Below are positions 5,313 through 6,912 of a stretch of 6,912 nucleotides of DNA, piece after piece. The stretch is from an uncultured Collinsella sp. (GTDB lineage Bacteria; Actinomycetota; Coriobacteriia; Coriobacteriales; Coriobacteriaceae). The notes under the pieces are model-generated. The model was not told the DNA's origin, made no database searches, and saw nothing but the letters and a program-made list of their open reading frames with translations. Each line of letters opens with the position of its first letter. Position 1 is the first letter of the stretch. The position numbers and the translations under genes are program-made. Location: the NCBI GenBank assembly GCA_958439775.1, contig CAUBWQ010000046.1, positions 1 to 6,912 of the forward strand, read 5' to 3'.

Positions 5313-6221
5313 ATGAAGGCAATCATCCCCGCCGCCGGTCTTGGCACGCGTTTTCTGCCTGGCACCAAGTGCACGCCCAAAGAGATGCTGCCGGTGCTCG
5401 ACAAGCCGGTCATTCAGTATGTCGTCGAGGAGGCGCTCGACCCCGAGGAGGTCGATGACGCCATCATCGTTACCTCTCCCGGTAAGCCCGAGCTGCTGAG
5501 CTACTTCCAGCCCGATCGCTCGCTCGAGAATCTGCTGCGCGAGCGCGGTAAGGACGCCTACGCCGACGCCGTCGCCCATGCGGGCGGTATGCCGGTCGAC
5601 TTCCGTTATCAGTACGAGCCCAAGGGCCTCGGCCATGCTATCCGCTCTGCTGCCGACGCCGTGGCAGGGGAGAACTTCCTGGTTCTTCTGGGCGACTACG
5701 TTGTGCCTAATCGCGACATCTGCGACAAGATGCTCGCCGTTTCCAAGGAGCACGGTGGAGCTTCGGTTATCGCCGTCGCTGCTTGTTCGCCCGAGGAAGT
5801 CAGCCGCTACGGCGTTATCGCCGGCGAGCGCGTCGGTTCGCTCGAGGGCGCCGAGGACGTTGCCGATGCAGAGCCGGGCGCTGTCTGGCGCATCGGCGGT
5901 CTGGTCGAGAAGCCCGCTCCCGAGGCGGCTCCGTCCAACCTGTACATTGTCGGCCGTTATCTGCTGAGCCCGCTGGTCATGGACCTGCTCGCCGATCAGC
6001 AGGCCGGCAAGGGCGGCGAGATCCAGCTCACCGACGCCATGGCCCGCTCGCTCGATCGCGAGGCCATGTACGCTGTCGTCATCGACCCGCTCTCGGGCTA
6101 CGACACCGGCACCCCGTCTGGCTGGATGGCCACCAACGCCCTCATGGCCGCAAGCGATCCTCGCTTTGCCAGCGCCTTCTGGGACGCCATCGACGAGCGC
6201 GGCGGCTTGATGCGCAAATAA
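5313..6221 (+). CDS. galU: UTP-glucose-1-phosphate uridylyltransferase (UDP-glucose pyrophosphorylase)
   Basis: The enzyme makes UDP-glucose from UTP and glucose 1-phosphate, feeding cell-surface glycan, glycolipid and galactose metabolism. From the ATG it is 302 residues, close to the usual GalU length. Motifs are the nucleotide loop AAGLGTRFLPGTK (7-19), PKEMLPVLDKPVIQYVVEEA (22-41), GLGHAI (105-110), LGDYVV (126-131, metal-binding Asp128), VEKP (198-201, sugar-phosphate-binding Lys200), VGRYLL (213-218) and GGEIQLTDA (234-242). The loop usually written GKRAIEDHF is changed to GKPELLSYF. The start is ambiguous: GAAAGGA ends 12 bases before this ATG but only 3 bases before an in-frame TTG at 5304, which would add MNN. 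Its position between rplL and rpoB is unusual, and it is flanked by terminators on both sides, so it is probably transcribed alone. Confidence 0.9.
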   Translation: MKAIIPAAGLGTRFLPGTKCTPKEMLPVLDKPVIQYVVEEALDPEEVDDAIIVTSPGKPELLSYFQPDRSLENLLRERGKDAYADAVAHAGGMPVDFRYQYEPKGLGHAIRSAADAVAGENFLVLLGDYVVPNRDICDKMLAVSKEHGGASVIAVAACSPEEVSRYGVIAGERVGSLEGAEDVADAEPGAVWRIGGLVEKPAPEAAPSNLYIVGRYLLSPLVMDLLADQQAGKGGEIQLTDAMARSLDREAMYAVVIDPLSGYDTGTPSGWMATNALMAASDPRFASAFWDAIDERGGLMRK

Positions 6222-6241
6222 GCCTTCGGGCATCGACATTT

Positions 6242-6274
6242 ACGGGTGCGGACTTCGGTCTGCACCCGTTTTTT
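6242..6274 (+). terminator. Intrinsic terminator of galU
   Basis: An 11-bp stem (6243-6253 with 6258-6268, one G-T wobble) closes an exceptionally stable C(TTCG)G tetraloop and is followed by TTTTTT (6269-6274). A further A-T pair can extend the stem. It lies 20 bases after the galU stop. Confidence 0.93.
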
Positions 6275-6316
6275 ATAAGAGCTGCGATTGCTGGCTCTCT
6301 GTTCACAGAAAATATA

Positions 6317-6330
6317 TGAACAGATGTTCG
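6317..6330. promoter_or_regulatory. LexA-box-like dyad (possible SOS operator)
   Basis: TGAACAGATGTTCG matches the Gram-positive/actinobacterial LexA consensus CGAAC-N4-GTTCG at all but the first base. It overlaps a second dyad, CTGTTCA (6299-6305) with TGAACAG (6317-6323). It lies about 180 bases before rpoB and about 80 bases before the likely rpoB promoter, so its target gene is unclear and it may be a chance match. Confidence 0.35.
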
Positions 6331-6407
6331 ATACACATACATCTACCTGCGTGTTTTCTGCCGAAAAACTTTGCTACTCCAAAAACTCAATCGCGTCAAG
6401 GCTTTTC

Positions 6408-6435
6408 TTGCCCAACGGTCGGTACCTGATAAACT
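6408..6435 (+). promoter_or_regulatory. Probable rpoB promoter
   Basis: TTGCCC (6408-6413) and TAAACT (6430-6435) are separated by 16 bases, and TGA just before the -10 box makes an extended -10. Upstream is AT-rich, with AAAAACT at 6364-6370 and again at 6381-6387, which could help polymerase binding. Transcription would begin near 6442 and give a leader of roughly 65 bases. Confidence 0.5.
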
Positions 6436-6451
6436 ATTAGGTTGCGATAAC

Positions 6452-6472
6452 TGGCGAAGCTATGCCTCGCCA
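6452..6472 (+). promoter_or_regulatory. Leader hairpin upstream of rpoB
   Basis: TGGCGAAGC (6452-6460) pairs with GCCTCGCCA (6464-6472) with one mismatch and a TAT loop. It lies just after the predicted transcript start and 20 bases before the ribosome binding site. There is no T-run, so it is not a terminator; it may stabilise the mRNA 5' end. Confidence 0.45.
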
Positions 6473-6508
6473 ACCCACCGAGCATTTCCGTGAAGGAGGA
6501 AAAACCTG

Positions 6509-6912
6509 GTGACCTACGCATACACTGCCACTGAGCGCAAGCGCGTCAGCTTCGGGAAAATCCCGGAGGCCATGGAGCTCCCCAACCTTATCTCTGTTCA
6601 AAGGGAATCCTTTGAGCGTTTTAAGGACGAGGGCCTTCGTGAGGCGTTCAAGGAATCCAGCCCCATCCAGAGTCAGAACCATGTTCTCGAGGTTACCTTC
6701 GGCGAGCATCAGTTCGGCGACCCCGCGCACACCGTCGAGGAGTGCCGCGAGAAGGATATGACCTATCAGGCTCCGCTTCTGACCGACGTCCGTCTCACCA
6801 ACAAGGAGACCGGCGAGATCAAGGAGCAGCTTGTCTTTATGGGCGACTTCCCCATGATGACCGATCAGGGCACCTTTATCATCAACGGTACCGAGCGTAT
6901 CGTCGTCTCCCA
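6509..6912 (+). CDS. rpoB: DNA-directed RNA polymerase beta subunit, N-terminal part, 3' truncated
   Basis: The first 134 codons of the RNA polymerase beta subunit are present and the gene runs off the window. The protein forms, with beta', the catalytic core of RNA polymerase and carries the rifampicin pocket, which lies beyond this segment. Conserved N-terminal blocks are visible: FGKIPEAMELPNLISVQRESFERF (15-38), TYQAPLLTDVRLTNKETGEI (90-109), and VFMGDFPMMTDQGTFIINGTERIVVS (113-138 by family pattern, ending at the window edge). The start is GTG at 6509, supported by an AAGGAGGA site at 6493-6500 with an 8-base spacer and by the family start pattern. It has its own likely promoter, because galU and its terminator separate it from rplL. 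Confidence 0.95.
   Translation, partial: MTYAYTATERKRVSFGKIPEAMELPNLISVQRESFERFKDEGLREAFKESSPIQSQNHVLEVTFGEHQFGDPAHTVEECREKDMTYQAPLLTDVRLTNKETGEIKEQLVFMGDFPMMTDQGTFIINGTERIVVS

Noticed and set aside
5022..6239. A 405-codon minus-strand open frame over galU
   Set aside because: It is antisense to a clear galU, spans two intrinsic terminators, and arises from GC-rich third-position bias.
6324..6440. A 38-codon plus-strand open frame in the galU-rpoB gap (starts MFDTHTSTC)
   Set aside because: It has no ribosome binding site, overlaps the LexA-like dyad at its start and the rpoB promoter at its end, and shows no recognisable sequence. It is too weak to call.

Overview
The window is GC-rich, densely coded actinobacterial-type DNA, most like a Coriobacteriia gut bacterium of the Collinsella kind. 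I base that on the look of the L10, L7/L12, GalU and RpoB proteins, the GC-rich codon use and the stacked sugar-metabolism genes. The genus is inferred from memory of such sequences, not from a search. I saw no tRNA, rRNA, CRISPR array or transposase gene.

Left part (1-2261). The window opens inside a glycoside hydrolase family 13 (alpha-amylase superfamily) gene, which is cut just at conserved region I. Three bases after its stop comes a gene for a hypoxanthine-DNA glycosylase-type base-excision repair enzyme. A minus-strand gene then converges on it, with one base between the two stop codons. That gene encodes a poorly conserved protein that looks like a degenerate flavodoxin-fold (NADPH-dependent FMN reductase-like) protein.

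Middle part (2262-3996). Diverging from the minus-strand gene is a complete class I/II aminotransferase. Its last third changes codon use sharply. A 505-base gene-free stretch follows. Its first half is a roughly 250-bp imperfect palindrome built from two inverted 66-68 bp units around a small perfect hairpin. The right edge of this palindrome forms the likely -35 and -10 boxes of the ribosomal protein operon. Its second half is a ribosomal protein L10 leader (autoregulatory RNA) followed by an intrinsic terminator that can act as an attenuator.

Right part (3997-6912). rplJ (L10) and rplL (L7/L12) form an operon that ends at a strong terminator. The usual next gene, rpoB, is displaced: galU, a UTP-glucose-1-phosphate uridylyltransferase gene with its own structured leader and its own strong UUCG terminator, lies between rplL and rpoB. 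rpoB then starts from a GTG codon with a good ribosome binding site and its own probable promoter, and runs off the window. A LexA-box-like dyad lies in the galU-rpoB gap.

The ribosomal and polymerase genes are thus split into separately promoted and terminated units. The most unusual signal is the large palindrome fused to the rplJ promoter, next to the codon-shifted aminotransferase tail.
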